64,000 nucleotides of DNA, taken from assembly GCA_019750915.1 (NCBI GenBank), contig JAIENY010000036.1, positions 1 to 64,000 on the forward strand, in the 5' to 3' direction. Origin of the DNA: Xanthobacteraceae bacterium. GTDB taxonomy: Bacteria > Pseudomonadota > Alphaproteobacteria > Rhizobiales > Xanthobacteraceae. Below the pieces are notes generated by a model. That model saw only the letters and a program-made list of their open reading frames with translations. It made no database searches and had not been told where the DNA came from. The position numbers and the translations under genes are program-made. Below, one piece after another: positions 7,395 to 17,615 of the stretch (position 1 is the stretch's first letter; each line of letters begins with the position of its first letter).

Positions 7395-9722
7395 CTAGCG
7401 GCTGCCGAACAGCCGGTCCATCAGCCAGCCGCCGTTTCCGAGGCCGCTGGCGGATTCGGGCCGTGCAGAGGTCTGCACCGGCTGCGTCCTGCTCGCACCG
7501 TAAGATGGCGAGTTGTATGTGCGCGTGGTCTGCTGCGGCGGCGCGGCGGGGTATCCGCCACTATACGCTGCTGTGGCTCCCGCGCCCTGCTGGGGCATCG
7601 GCTGTTGCGGCGCTGCCTGCTGCACGTTGCCGCGCGATCCAGACTGGAACAAATTCGACAGGAAGTCTCCGGGCTGCTGCGGCTGCATCACCGGCAGGTT
7701 CTGCGACGGCACGTTGTCATGAGCCGCTTTCATGAAGCGGCTCCATACTTCGACAGGAAGTCCGCCGCCGGTCGCCTTCTTGGTCGGCGAATTGTCGTCA
7801 TTACCGAACCAGACGCCGGTCACCAGATGCGTGGTGTAGCCGATGAACCAGGCATCGCGGAAATCCTGCGAGGTTCCGGTCTTTCCGGCCGCGAACCAGC
7901 CCGGAAGGTCGGCCTTCTTGGCAGTGCCAATCACCAGCGTCTCATGCATCATGGTGTTCATCATGGCGACGTAACGCGGATCGACCACCTGTGCGGGCGG
8001 ATCGGCCGGGCGTGTGTAGAGGATTTTTTTTGTATCGGTGGCGCGAATGCGTTCGATGACATGCGGCGAGGCCGCCATGCCGTTATTGGCGAAGGGGGTG
8101 TAGGCGCCGACCAGTTCGGTCACGCTGACTTCGGAGGTGCCGAGCGCGATCGAGGGATTGGGGTCGAGCTTGGAGGCGATGCCAAGCCGGTGCGCAGTCC
8201 GCACCACGTTCTGGGGACCGACCTCGATGCCGAGCCGCACCGCCACCGTGTTGAGCGACATCGCCAGCGCCTGCGTCAGCGTGACAGGACCGTAATATTC
8301 GTGGCCGTAATTCTCCGGCTTCCAGCCCTTGATATCGAGCGGGCCGTCCAGCCGCACGGTGTCGGGCGTCAGACCGGCTTCAAGCGCGGTGAGATAAACA
8401 AACGGCTTGAACGAGGAGCCGGGCTGGCGTTTCGCGGTCACGGCGCGGTTGAACTGGCTTTCGCCGTAGTTGCGGCCGCCGACCATGGCGCGGACCGCCC
8501 CGTTCGGGCTCATCGCGACAAGGGCGCCCTGCGAGACGTTGTATTTCACGCTTTTTGCCGCGAGTTCGTCGATCACGGCGGTTTCCGCGACGCTTTGCAG
8601 CTTCGGATCAATGGTGGTCTCGACCAGGATGTTCTGATCGACCTGGCCGATCAGATCGTCGAGCACCTCGCTGATCCAGTCCGCGACATAATTGATGGTT
8701 CCGGCGCCCACCGCCTGCACGGCTTTGGCCGGACTTGCGAGCGCGGTTTTCTCCTGTGCCGCGGTGATGAACTTGGAGTCGAGCATCGCGGCCAGCACGA
8801 CCGCGGCGCGGCTTTGCGCGCCTTCCGGATTGCGGTTGGGCGCAAGGCGTGAAGGAGATTTCACCAAGCCTGCCAGCATTGCGGCCTCGGCGATGGTGAC
8901 GTTCTTGGCCGGCTTGCCGAAATATTTCTGTGCGGCCGCTTCGACGCCATAGGCGCCGGAACCGAAATAGACGCGGTTCACGTAAAGCTCGAGAATTTCC
9001 TTCTTGGTGTATTTGCGCTCCAGCCAGAGCGCGAGCTCGGCCTCCTGCAATTTTCGCTGCAGCGTGCGCTCTTGTGTCAGAAACAGGTTCTTCGCCAGTT
9101 GCTGTGTCAGGGTCGAGCCGCCTTGCGAGACCCCCCTGTGGAGAAGGTTGGTGACCGCGGCACGCATGATGCCGATCGGATCGATTCCGAAATGCGAATA
9201 GAACCGGCGATCCTCAATCGCGACAAAGGCGTTAGGCAGATAGGGCGGCAGATCCTTCAGCGAAACATTTGCGCCGGGCATGTCGCCGCGCGTTGCGATG
9301 ATGCTGCCGTCGCTTCCGGCGATCTCGATGGTCGGTGGCCGCTTCGGAATCTCAAGAGATTGAATCGGCGGCAGATGCGCGCCGACCCAGATGACGCCGC
9401 CGATTCCAGCGATCACCAGCCAAAGGCTGAGCACGAGTCCCCAATACAGGATTCGGCCAAAGCCGCTGCGGTCGCCGGATCGCGATTGTTTCGGTTCCCG
9501 CCTGGCCCGGGCGCGGGGCCTGCGAGGCCTGCGCTCGCGAGGCTCGTCCTCGTCGATGTCCTCGTCACGTCGGTTGGCGCGCCGTACGGGTTTTTCATCC
9601 GCGTCACGCGCGCCGGAGTAGCCTCCGACCCGATCCTGGCGACTCAAGCGCAGACTGTCGAGGGACGCCTCGACGTCGAACTTCGGTTCGCGGCGTCCGC
9701 CTGTCTTTTTCCGTCCCGCCAT
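7395..9722 (-). CDS. mrcA: Penicillin-binding protein 1A, bifunctional glycosyltransferase/transpeptidase
   Basis: Class A PBP that polymerises glycan strands and cross-links peptides. A basic cytoplasmic tail of about 90 residues, rich in Arg, precedes one membrane anchor (91-113). The GT51 domain has catalytic E170 in V-A-I-E-D-R-R-F-Y-S-H-F-G-I-D and the G-G-S-T-L-T-Q-Q motif near 201-208. The transpeptidase has S436-S-F-K439, S489-L-N491 and K614-T-G616. A Gln/Pro-rich, probably disordered C-terminus follows. The length, 775 residues, is usual for rhizobial PBP1A. The gene follows glnD on the same strand, separated by 90 bases. A monofunctional glycosyltransferase (mtgA) is also present in the window. 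Confidence 0.95.
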   Translation of the reverse strand: MAGRKKTGGRREPKFDVEASLDSLRLSRQDRVGGYSGARDADEKPVRRANRRDEDIDEDEPRERRPRRPRARARREPKQSRSGDRSGFGRILYWGLVLSLWLVIAGIGGVIWVGAHLPPIQSLEIPKRPPTIEIAGSDGSIIATRGDMPGANVSLKDLPPYLPNAFVAIEDRRFYSHFGIDPIGIMRAAVTNLLHRGVSQGGSTLTQQLAKNLFLTQERTLQRKLQEAELALWLERKYTKKEILELYVNRVYFGSGAYGVEAAAQKYFGKPAKNVTIAEAAMLAGLVKSPSRLAPNRNPEGAQSRAAVVLAAMLDSKFITAAQEKTALASPAKAVQAVGAGTINYVADWISEVLDDLIGQVDQNILVETTIDPKLQSVAETAVIDELAAKSVKYNVSQGALVAMSPNGAVRAMVGGRNYGESQFNRAVTAKRQPGSSFKPFVYLTALEAGLTPDTVRLDGPLDIKGWKPENYGHEYYGPVTLTQALAMSLNTVAVRLGIEVGPQNVVRTAHRLGIASKLDPNPSIALGTSEVSVTELVGAYTPFANNGMAASPHVIERIRATDTKKILYTRPADPPAQVVDPRYVAMMNTMMHETLVIGTAKKADLPGWFAAGKTGTSQDFRDAWFIGYTTHLVTGVWFGNDDNSPTKKATGGGLPVEVWSRFMKAAHDNVPSQNLPVMQPQQPGDFLSNLFQSGSRGNVQQAAPQQPMPQQGAGATAAYSGGYPAAPPQQTTRTYNSPSYGASRTQPVQTSARPESASGLGNGGWLMDRLFGSR

Positions 9723-9812
9723 ACGCTACGCCCGGCCCGCCCCCTCGAAGGCTGCAGGTTAGCGGTGGCGGTTTAAAGGCAGGTTACTGAGGCGTTAACG
9801 CGGGTTAAGCGA

Positions 9813-12626
9813 TCAGGCTGCCGGCTTGCTTGCGCCCTCGTCACTGGCAAGCAGATGTACCAGCGCGCGTTTGATGGCGGCTTGCCGTGTCGGTGCGGTG
9901 ATCTGTGCGCCCATCAGGTCGGTCACATAGAACACGTCGCGAGCCCGTTCGCCGAAAGTTGCGATGTGTGCCGAGCCGATGTTCAGGCTGAGTTTCGAGA
10001 TCGCGGTGGTGAGCTGATAAAGCAGGCCGGGCCGGTCGAGACCAGAGACCTCGATCACGGTGTAGAATTCCGACCATTGATTGTTGATGGCAACCTCCGG
10101 CTCGACCACGAAGGCCCGGACCTTCGACTTGGTCGCCGAACGGCGCGCCATGACTTCCGGCAGCCGCACCTTGCCTTCGAGAACCTGTTCGATCATCTCC
10201 CCGATCCGTGTGGCGCGGCGTGCCTCGTCGTCGTCCAGATCATACTCGCGCGAAATCGAAATCGTATCGAGCGCCAGGCCGTCGGTCGTCGTGTAGATCT
10301 GGGCATCGACGATGTTGGCGTTGGCTGCAGCACACGCCCCGGCGATGATCGACAGCAGCCAGGGGTGGTCAGGCGCAAGGATCGTCAGCTCGGTGACGCC
10401 GCGCGCCTCGTCGAATCCGACATTGATCGACAGTTTGTCCCCGTTCTCGCCCGCGGTCCTGATGAAACGGGCGTGGCGAATCTTGCGCGGCAGTTCGACC
10501 TTGAGCCAGTAGGCGGGATAATGCCGCTGGATGTAGGCATCGACCTCGTCCTCCGGCCACTCTGTGAAGTTGGCGCGAAACTCGCCTTGGGCGGCATCGA
10601 CACGGCGCCCGCGATTGATCTCTGAAAAACCGCCGGTCAGAACCGGCTCGGTCTCGTAATACAGCGTGCGCAAAAGCTGCGCCTTCCAACCGTTCCACAC
10701 GCCGGGACCGACGCCGCGAATGTCGGCGGTTGTCAGGATGGTGAGCAGCTTCATCTGTTCGACCGACTGCACGATGGCGGCGAAAGTCTCGATCGTCCTG
10801 CGATCGGAGAGGTCGCGCGACTGCGCGATGGTGGACATCGTCAGATGCTCCTGGATCAGCCAGGCAACCAACTCGGTATCCGCGGCGCTGAATCCAAGCC
10901 GGGGGCAAAGCCGTCTTGCGACTTTCGCGCCGGCGATCGAGTGATCTTCAGGCCTTCCCTTGGCGATATCGTGCAGGAACACCGTGATGTAGATCGCCGC
11001 GCGATGCTCGGGGCGGATCTTCTTCATCAGCTCATGCGCGAAGGCGAGTTCCTCGTTGCCGCCGCGCTCGATCTCTTGAAGGATACCCACGCACCGGATC
11101 AGGTGCTCGTCCACCGTGTAGTGATGATACATGTTGAACTGCATCATCGAGACAATTCGCCCGAACGTGCGGATGAACTGTCCGAGCACGCCGGTCTCGT
11201 TCATGCGCCGAAGCACCGTCTCGGCGTCCTGAGAGGTGAGAATCTCCAGAAACAGCTTGTTCGCCTCGGGATCGTCGCGCAACTGCGGTGTGATCAGGTT
11301 CAGCGAGCGGGTCGCGGCGCGCATCGCATCGGGATGGAACGCGAGGTTGTTCTTCTGGGCCAGACGGAAGATGCGGATCAGGTTGATCGGATCGTTCTTG
11401 AAGACGTTCGGCGTCGCCAGATTGATGCGCGCGTTGTCGACGATGAAGTCCTCGGTCCCGGCGATGCGGCCGTGCTTGCGTGCGGGGCGCAGCTTCGCCA
11501 TCAGGCGATTGAGAACCGGTGCGGGCTTGTCTTCCTGTTCTTCCAGCCGGGCGCACAGGATCGCGGTGAGATCGCCGACATCCTTGGCGATCAGGAAGTA
11601 GTGCTTCATGAAGCGCTCGACGTCCTGCATGCCGGGATGCGACGTGTATCCAAGCCGCTTGGCGATCTCGCGCTGGATGTCGAACGACAGACGCTCTTCG
11701 GCGCGGTTCGTATAAAAGTGAATGTTGCAACGGACCGACCAGAGAAAATCCTCGCAGCGGCGAAAGGTGCGATATTCGGCGGCGTCGAACACACCGCGTT
11801 TGACCAGTTCGTTGGTATCGTGGACGCGATAGACGTATTTCGCGATCCAGAACAGCGTATGAAGATCGCGCAGCCCGCCCTTGCCGTCCTTGACGTTGGG
11901 CTCAACCAGATAACGCGATTGTCCCGCGCGGCGTAGCCGCTCCTCGCGCTCTGCCAGCTTGGCGGTAACGAATTCCGCGGAGGTGCCTTGCACGACCTCG
12001 GCGTCGAACCGCTTGATGAGATCGTCGCAAAGCGCCTTGTCACCCGTGAGAAAACGTGTCTCGAGGACGGCGGTGCGAATGGTCATGTCGGCGCGAGCCT
12101 GCCGGATGCATTCGTCGATCGAGCGCGTCGCGTGACCGACCTTCAACCCCATGCCCCAGAGGCAATACAGCACGACTTCGGCGACCTGCTCACCCCAGGC
12201 AGTCTGCTTGTAAGGCAGGATGATCAACAGATCGATGTCGGATTCCGGCGCCATCAGTCCACGGCCATAACCGCCGGTGGCGACGATCGCCATGCGCTCG
12301 GAATCCGAGGGCGTGTGCGAATGATAAAGGTGTGTGACTGCGGCAGCGAATAACACACGCACGATCTCGTCGTGCACCGTACAGAGTTTCTCGGCGCAAC
12401 GGCGGCCGTGTCGGTCCTTCAGCAGCTGGGCTTGAGCGACGTCGCGCGCGAGCCCAAGTTCGGCTTTGAGCAAATGCGCCATCGCGGAGCGGAACGCATC
12501 GTTATTGCCGGCATGTTTTTCGGCAAGCGCGGCGATGTCGCCAGAGACTTTTTCAGTGTCGAAGCCGAGCACGGCATCGTTTTTATCGCTGGCGGTGTTG
12601 GCGAGGGTCTGAGCGGCAGTCGGCAT
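9813..12626 (-). CDS. glnD: [Protein-PII] uridylyltransferase / uridylyl-removing enzyme GlnD
   Basis: Bifunctional sensor of glutamine that adds or removes UMP on PII proteins (GlnB/GlnK), setting ammonium assimilation and Ntr gene expression. In order: a nucleotidyltransferase domain with G-G-Y-G-R-G and the metal-binding D-I-D-L; the uridylyltransferase-associated helical domain; an HD hydrolase domain with F-L-H-D-I-A-K-G; and two C-terminal ACT domains, the second starting near I-E-V-S-G-L-D-R-P-G-L-L. I prefer the ATG at 12626; the frame extends to a GTG at 12674 with no better ribosome site. The product of about 937 residues is of normal size. The 133 bases to mutS probably hold a promoter. 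Confidence 0.95.
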   Translation of the reverse strand: MPTAAQTLANTASDKNDAVLGFDTEKVSGDIAALAEKHAGNNDAFRSAMAHLLKAELGLARDVAQAQLLKDRHGRRCAEKLCTVHDEIVRVLFAAAVTHLYHSHTPSDSERMAIVATGGYGRGLMAPESDIDLLIILPYKQTAWGEQVAEVVLYCLWGMGLKVGHATRSIDECIRQARADMTIRTAVLETRFLTGDKALCDDLIKRFDAEVVQGTSAEFVTAKLAEREERLRRAGQSRYLVEPNVKDGKGGLRDLHTLFWIAKYVYRVHDTNELVKRGVFDAAEYRTFRRCEDFLWSVRCNIHFYTNRAEERLSFDIQREIAKRLGYTSHPGMQDVERFMKHYFLIAKDVGDLTAILCARLEEQEDKPAPVLNRLMAKLRPARKHGRIAGTEDFIVDNARINLATPNVFKNDPINLIRIFRLAQKNNLAFHPDAMRAATRSLNLITPQLRDDPEANKLFLEILTSQDAETVLRRMNETGVLGQFIRTFGRIVSMMQFNMYHHYTVDEHLIRCVGILQEIERGGNEELAFAHELMKKIRPEHRAAIYITVFLHDIAKGRPEDHSIAGAKVARRLCPRLGFSAADTELVAWLIQEHLTMSTIAQSRDLSDRRTIETFAAIVQSVEQMKLLTILTTADIRGVGPGVWNGWKAQLLRTLYYETEPVLTGGFSEINRGRRVDAAQGEFRANFTEWPEDEVDAYIQRHYPAYWLKVELPRKIRHARFIRTAGENGDKLSINVGFDEARGVTELTILAPDHPWLLSIIAGACAAANANIVDAQIYTTTDGLALDTISISREYDLDDDEARRATRIGEMIEQVLEGKVRLPEVMARRSATKSKVRAFVVEPEVAINNQWSEFYTVIEVSGLDRPGLLYQLTTAISKLSLNIGSAHIATFGERARDVFYVTDLMGAQITAPTRQAAIKRALVHLLASDEGASKPAA

Positions 12627-12807
12627 AAAAATCACAGTTGCTAATGGCGTGTCGGAAACTTGATTGCATTCCACGACGCCACGCTAGGGATGTTCCTTCG
12701 CCGCATCTACGGTGCAAGCTTACGCCGCCAAATGTCAACGATAACGCTTTGAGAAATAAGAGCTATATTTATATCGGACGCGCCTGCGTTGACGACAAAA
12801 ATCGCTG

Positions 12808-15546
12808 TCATCCGCTTTTCGGCAGCCGGGCTTTCAGCGCATAGAGCGCATCGAGCGCCTCACGCGGCGACATTTCGTCGGGATGCAGGGCCTTGACTGC
12901 TGCGACCAGTTGATCGGCTTGGTCCGGTGCCTGGGGCTCGACGTCCTGTGCGCGGGCGGTGACTGCGAACAACGGCAGGTCGTCGATCAGCGCCTGGGTG
13001 GTCGCGCCGCGATCTTGCGCCTCGAGTTTGGCGAGCACGCTCTTGGCGCGGCCGATCACGGCTGCGGGCAACCCGGCCAGCTTGGCGACCTGAATGCCGT
13101 AGGATCGGTCCGCCGCGCCCGGCAGAACCTCGTGCAGGAACACGACGTCGCCCTGCCACTCCTTCACCCGCACCGTGGCGTTGAACAGCCGCGGCAGTTT
13201 CGCAGCCAGCGCTGTCAGTTCGTGATAATGGGTCGCGAACAGCGCGCGGCATTTGTTGGTGTTATGCAGATGCTCGATCGAGGCCCACGCGATGGAAAGG
13301 CCGTCAAAGGTCGCCGTGCCGCGGCCGATCTCGTCCAGAATGACGAGCGCGCGTTCGCCAGCCTGATTGAGGATCGCCGCCGTCTCCACCATCTCGACCA
13401 TGAAGGTGGAGCGGCCACGCGCCAGATCGTCGGCAGCGCCGACGCGGGAGAACAGCCGGTCGATCACGCCGATCCGAGCGCGCCTTGCAGGAACGAAGCT
13501 GCCGATCTGGGCGAGCAGAGCGATCAGCGCGTTCTGGCGCAGGAACGTGGACTTGCCGGCCATGTTCGGGCCCGTGATGATCCAGATCTGCCCTGACGGT
13601 TGGCTGGGGGCGGGCGACAGATCGCAGGAATTAGCGATGAACTGTTGGCCGTCACGCTTCAGCGCGCGTTCGACCACCGGATGCCGGCCGCCCTCGATTG
13701 CAAACGACAGCGAGTCATCGACGTCCGGCCGCACGTAGTTTTCATCGATGGCAAGCCTCGCCAGCGCGGTTGCCACATCCAGCACCGCAAACGCATGTGC
13801 GGCGGCGCGCAGATCGTCGCCGATTGCGATCGCCTGGGAGCAGAGCCGCTCGAAAATATCGAGCTCGAGGCCGAGGGAGCGATCGCCCGCGCTGGCGATG
13901 CGCGCTTCGATTTCGCCAAGCTCGGTGGTGGAGAATCGCACTTGCCCCGCAAGCGTCTGGCGATGGATGAAGGTCGCGTTCAAGGGCGCGGTCATCAGCT
14001 TGTCGCCGTGCTGCGCGGTGACTTCCACGAAATAGCCCAGCACGTTGTTGTGCCGGATTTTGAGGCCCTTGATTCCGGTGTCGTCAGCATAACGCGCCTG
14101 CATCGAGGCGACCACAAGGCGTGATGCGTCGCGCAGCGAACGTGTTTCATCCAGCGCGGCATCATAGCGTTCGCGAACAAAACCGCCGTCGCGTTTTTGC
14201 AGCGGAAGCTGCTCGCCAAGTGCACGGGTCAGTTCCTGCGCGAAATCGCGCGAGGGCTGTTTCAGGGCGAGCATCGCGGCCTGGATGTCCAGCGGCGGGT
14301 CGGCCATTTGCGATAGCCGGGCCAATGCGCCATCGGCGGCGAGGACGCCGTCACGCAACCCTGCAAGGTCGCGCGGGCCGCCACGCCCCAGAGAAAGGCG
14401 TGCCAGCGCCCGCGACATGTCGGGTGCGCTGCGCAGGATATCCCGGAGATCCTGCGCAGCATCGGTATCGGCGACGAAGGCCTCGATCGCATCGTGCCGT
14501 CGGTTGATGGCCGCGATATCGGTGAGCGGCGTTGCAAGACGTTGTCCAAGGAGGCGCGACCCTGCCGCGGTCTGGGTGCAGTCGATGGCGTCGAGCAGCG
14601 AACCGCGGCGCTCGCCAGATAATGTGCGGGTGAGTTCGAGATTGGCGCGCGTCGCCGGATCGATCGCCATCGTAGACCCGGCAAGTTCGCGCGCGGGCGG
14701 CGACAGGGGCGGGCGTTTGCCGACCTGTGTGCGATCGACATAGGTGATTGCGGCGGCGGCGGCGGTTGCCTCGAGTCGCGACAACGTCGCCAGCCCGTCC
14801 ATAGTGGCGACGGCGAAATAATCGCACAGCCGGCGTTCGGCGGTTGCGCTGTCGAACACATCGCGGGTCAGCGGCGTGACGGAATGTTGCTCGCGCAGCG
14901 CGGGGCCCGTCTCCGGGTCGTTGAACAGTGCGTCCGGGAGGATGATCTCGTTCGGATTGATCCGCGCCAGCGTCGCTGAAAGCTCAAGCGTGGTACATTC
15001 GGTGACGACGAATTCGGATGTCGAGATGTCGATCCAGGCGAGACCGAGACGATCCTCGCCATTCGATCCGCGCGCGCGGGCGATCGCCATCAGATAATTG
15101 TTGGCCTTGGCGTCGAGCAGCGTGTCTTCGGTGAGTGTGCCGGGCGTCACGAGGCGCACGACGTCGCGCCGGACCACGCTTTTGCTGCCGCGCTTCCTGG
15201 CTTCAGCCGGATCCTCCATCTGCTCGCACACCGCGACCCGATGGCCGAGTGCGATCAGGCGGTGCAGGTAATCGTCGGAGCGTTCCACCGGCACGCCGCA
15301 CATCGGGATATCCTGTCCCAGATGCTTGCCGCGCTTGGTCAACATGATGCCGAGCGCGCGCGAGGCGATCTCCGCATCGTTAAAGAACAGTTCGTAGAAG
15401 TCACCCATCCGGTAGAACAGCAGCAGCCCGGGATTGGCGGCCTTGATTTCGAGATACTGTTCCATCATCGGCGTGACGCGGCCGCTCGTGTCATGTTCGG
15501 CGGGCACGGATTCAGGCGATGGCGGGTTTGGCGTGTGCATGGTCAT
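12808..15546 (-). CDS. mutS: DNA mismatch repair ATPase MutS
   Basis: Recognises base mismatches and small loops and starts methyl-independent or nick-directed repair with MutL. The N-terminal mismatch-binding domain contains the F-Y-E motif in [10 protein letters not shown]. Connector, lever and clamp domains follow, then the C-terminal ABC-type ATPase with Walker [11 protein letters not shown] (about residue 660), Walker B and D-E-I-G-R-G-T (ABC signature region). About 912 residues is normal. Translation may start at ATG 15546 or 15540; a GTG at 15564 is less likely. It reads toward glnD on the same strand and is separated from the patatin gene by a terminator. Confidence 0.96.
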   Translation of the reverse strand: MTMHTPNPPSPESVPAEHDTSGRVTPMMEQYLEIKAANPGLLLFYRMGDFYELFFNDAEIASRALGIMLTKRGKHLGQDIPMCGVPVERSDDYLHRLIALGHRVAVCEQMEDPAEARKRGSKSVVRRDVVRLVTPGTLTEDTLLDAKANNYLMAIARARGSNGEDRLGLAWIDISTSEFVVTECTTLELSATLARINPNEIILPDALFNDPETGPALREQHSVTPLTRDVFDSATAERRLCDYFAVATMDGLATLSRLEATAAAAAITYVDRTQVGKRPPLSPPARELAGSTMAIDPATRANLELTRTLSGERRGSLLDAIDCTQTAAGSRLLGQRLATPLTDIAAINRRHDAIEAFVADTDAAQDLRDILRSAPDMSRALARLSLGRGGPRDLAGLRDGVLAADGALARLSQMADPPLDIQAAMLALKQPSRDFAQELTRALGEQLPLQKRDGGFVRERYDAALDETRSLRDASRLVVASMQARYADDTGIKGLKIRHNNVLGYFVEVTAQHGDKLMTAPLNATFIHRQTLAGQVRFSTTELGEIEARIASAGDRSLGLELDIFERLCSQAIAIGDDLRAAAHAFAVLDVATALARLAIDENYVRPDVDDSLSFAIEGGRHPVVERALKRDGQQFIANSCDLSPAPSQPSGQIWIITGPNMAGKSTFLRQNALIALLAQIGSFVPARRARIGVIDRLFSRVGAADDLARGRSTFMVEMVETAAILNQAGERALVILDEIGRGTATFDGLSIAWASIEHLHNTNKCRALFATHYHELTALAAKLPRLFNATVRVKEWQGDVVFLHEVLPGAADRSYGIQVAKLAGLPAAVIGRAKSVLAKLEAQDRGATTQALIDDLPLFAVTARAQDVEPQAPDQADQLVAAVKALHPDEMSPREALDALYALKARLPKSG

Positions 15547-15598
15547 GGTCGCGCACGCTACCAAATTTTCGTCCTGCGATCACAGCAGAACGCCCGGA

Positions 15599-15622
15599 AA
15601 AGCGGGGTTTTCCCCCCGCTTT
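15599..15622 (-). terminator. Rho-independent terminator after the patatin gene
   Basis: A stem of about nine pairs (AAAGCGGGG and CCCCGCTTT on the minus strand, six-base loop) begins 11 bases after the patatin stop and runs into CTTTTCC. It lies between the patatin gene and mutS, both minus strand, so mutS is probably transcribed from its own promoter. Confidence 0.7.
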
Positions 15623-15633
15623 CACCTACGGGA

Positions 15634-16740
15634 TCAGGCCCATTCGACGCCGGATTCGGCTGCCAGATTGATCGAACTTTGCTTGCCGATGTCGTCGAAA
15701 TGGGTGTCGAGAAACACGCTCGCGGCGCGGATGCCCTCGTCGCGCAATTGCTCGAAGAAATCGAAGTCGGTCTTGAGCTTGCTTGATCCGGAGAGGCTCG
15801 CGCCGAGTTCGCCAAGTTCAATGCGATGGATGTTCAGGCGGCGGTATTGGTTCTTGCCCATGCCGCGCGGCAGTCGTCCGTCGTCGATCAACTGATTGAC
15901 AAAATCCATCGTTCGCAATTCGGAAATCAACGCCGAGTTGAAAGTGATTTCATTGAGCCGTTTGAGAATCTCCGGTGCGCTGCGCGGCGTCGTCTCCTGC
16001 GAAACCGGATTGATCTGCACAACCAGCACGTCCTCGGCTTCTGTGGTTTGCAAAAACGGGAAAATCACGGGGTTTCCCATGTAGCCGCCGTCCCAATAAG
16101 GCACGCCTTCGATCTCGACGGCCTGGAACAGATAAGGCAGCGCTGCCGACGCCATCACCACATTGGCGTTGATCTTGTCGGAAGCAAAAACGCGAAGGCG
16201 GCCGGTGTGGACGTTCGTCGCCGAAATATAAACCGCCAGATCCGTTTGCCGGATCGCGTCGAAGTCCACGAAACGGGCGATGAGATCGCTCAACGGATTG
16301 ATGTTCAGCGGATTCAGTTCGTAGGGCGAGAAATAATGCGACATGGCCTCGAACCAGTTTCGCATCGGTGCCGACGCCATCGGCATCATCGAAAACAACC
16401 GGTCGGAAATTGCACGCTGGACCGGCGGCAGGTCGCCTCCGGCGCTCGCCGCGCGCCAGAAATCGCGCAGCCGCTTGCGGGCCTCCTCGACACCGCCGCG
16501 CGCCAGACCGTCGGCCAGCATCACAGCGTTGACGGCTCCGGCCGAGGCGCCGGAAATGCCCGTGATCTCAAGCCGTCCGTCAGCAAGCAACTGGTCCAGC
16601 ACCCCCCATGTAAAAGCGCCATGGGAGCCGCCCCCTTGAAGGGCAAGATTGATCTTTTTCGCGGTCGGTTGGGTTTTATGGGTTCCACCGACGGACCACG
16701 GAGCCAGACTGTCGAGGTAGGATTTGAGGTTCGTTGCCAA
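15634..16740 (-). CDS. Patatin-like phospholipase (with DUF3734-type C-terminus)
   Basis: Predicted acyl hydrolase of the patatin fold using a Ser-Asp dyad. The glycine-rich oxyanion loop G-G-G-S-H-G is at 36-41, the nucleophile elbow G-A-S-A-G has S66, and the catalytic Asp is in W-D-G-G-Y-M-G-N. The C-terminal third resembles the DUF3734 extension often found in rhizobial patatins. Such proteins act on phospholipids or are found near PHB genes; the substrate here is unknown. The only start that keeps the conserved N-terminus is TTG 16740, since the next ATG is inside the domain. It is divergent from zur with 199 bases between. Confidence 0.88.
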   Translation of the reverse strand: MATNLKSYLDSLAPWSVGGTHKTQPTAKKINLALQGGGSHGAFTWGVLDQLLADGRLEITGISGASAGAVNAVMLADGLARGGVEEARKRLRDFWRAASAGGDLPPVQRAISDRLFSMMPMASAPMRNWFEAMSHYFSPYELNPLNINPLSDLIARFVDFDAIRQTDLAVYISATNVHTGRLRVFASDKINANVVMASAALPYLFQAVEIEGVPYWDGGYMGNPVIFPFLQTTEAEDVLVVQINPVSQETTPRSAPEILKRLNEITFNSALISELRTMDFVNQLIDDGRLPRGMGKNQYRRLNIHRIELGELGASLSGSSKLKTDFDFFEQLRDEGIRAASVFLDTHFDDIGKQSSINLAAESGVEWA

Positions 16741-16900
16741 GGCGGGGCCCGCTTTCTCTGGTCCAGACGAGTGTTATATTGTCCACGTGACCGCAGCGTT
16801 GCGGTACCCGTACATTCAGCTATGAGTTGGATGCTGCAGTGCAATAGCCCAAAGGTGAAACGAAATGCGGGTTGCCTTGTAAATATCTGACAAAATTTGA

Positions 16901-16916
16901 TTTTTTGCGCAAAAAA
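16901..16916. promoter_or_regulatory. Perfect 16-bp palindrome upstream of zur
   Basis: TTTTTTGCGCAAAAAA is a perfect palindrome ending 23 bases before the zur ATG, where an autoregulatory operator would overlap the promoter or 5' untranslated region. It does not resemble the usual Zur box with GTTATA half-sites. As RNA it could form only a weak AU hairpin. A binding site or an intrinsically curved element are both possible. Confidence 0.45.
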
Positions 16917-16939
16917 GCCAGCCGCGCCGAAAGTGTAAA

Positions 16940-17428
16940 ATGTCGACAAAACCCGCTTTTCCAACTCCGAATCATGACCATGGCCGCTGCGCGAGCGATG
17001 CGATGAGTCACGCAGTCCGCCGTTGCGAAGAGCGCGGGCAGAAATTCACGCCGATCCGCAGGCAGGTGCTTCAGGCGCTTTTGAGCACCCATCGGCCGCT
17101 CGGTGCTTATGAAATCATTGACGAATTGGCCAAGGACATGCCGCGGCCCGCTCCGATCACGGTTTACCGGGCACTCGAATTCCTAATGGAAAATGGCCTG
17201 GTTCATCGCATCGAGAGCCGAAACGCCTTTCTTGCCTGTGCGCATAACCATGACGCCGCCTCTGTGGTTGCGTTTCTGATTTGCGACAAATGCGGCTCGG
17301 TCGGGGAAATTCCTGCGTTGCCGTTGGCCGAAACCCTGACCGATGTGGTCAAGGGAACCGGTTTTGCGCCGAAACTCTCTGTCGTGGAGATCACGGGTGT
17401 GTGCGAGCATTGCCGCAAGGCCGCCTGA
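16940..17428 (+). CDS. zur: Zinc uptake regulator, Fur family
   Basis: Fur-family repressor most like Zur. The winged-helix DNA-binding part spans residues 20-100 (F-T-P-I-R-R-Q-V-L, then I-T-V-Y-R-A-L-E-F-L), followed by the dimerisation domain with H-N-H-D and two structural zinc pairs, C-D-K-C at about 115-118 and C-E-H-C near the C-terminus. The Zur assignment rests on the first C-x-x-C context (I-C-D-K-C-G-S-V-G-E) rather than on a neighbouring zinc transporter, which is absent. When zinc is bound it would repress znuABC elsewhere. A rho-independent terminator follows 12 bases after the stop, so the gene is monocistronic. Confidence 0.9.
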   Translation: MSTKPAFPTPNHDHGRCASDAMSHAVRRCEERGQKFTPIRRQVLQALLSTHRPLGAYEIIDELAKDMPRPAPITVYRALEFLMENGLVHRIESRNAFLACAHNHDAASVVAFLICDKCGSVGEIPALPLAETLTDVVKGTGFAPKLSVVEITGVCEHCRKAA

Positions 17429-17440
17429 CGCGCCGAAATT

Positions 17441-17469
17441 GGCGTTCCGAGCTTTGCAACGCCGTTTTT
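17441..17469 (+). terminator. Rho-independent terminator of zur
   Basis: GGCGTT at 17441-17446 pairs with AACGCC at 17458-17463 across an 11-base loop and is followed by GTTTTT, 12 bases after the zur stop codon. Confidence 0.75.
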
Positions 17470-17615
17470 CTCACCATTTAACGGTAATGCGAAGAGGGCG
17501 CATGGCTGGCTTTCTGACGTCTGCCCCGGCTGGTCAGAACCCGGACTGATCTGATAGACAACGATATCGAAAGCTGGCGAACGCCGGCGTCACACAAAGC
17601 TGATATTTCAACGCC

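Noticed and set aside
7605-8852. A 415-codon open frame on the plus strand opposite the PBP1A gene
   Set aside because: Its sequence is low-information (His/Arg/Gly-rich) and mirrors codon bias of the gene on the other strand.
10845-11936. A 363-codon plus-strand frame inside glnD
   Set aside because: Shadow of glnD; no motifs and no ribosome site.
16741-16939. Canonical Zur box upstream of zur
   Set aside because: A GTTATA-like fragment near 16774 lacks a matching inverted half, so it was not called an operator.
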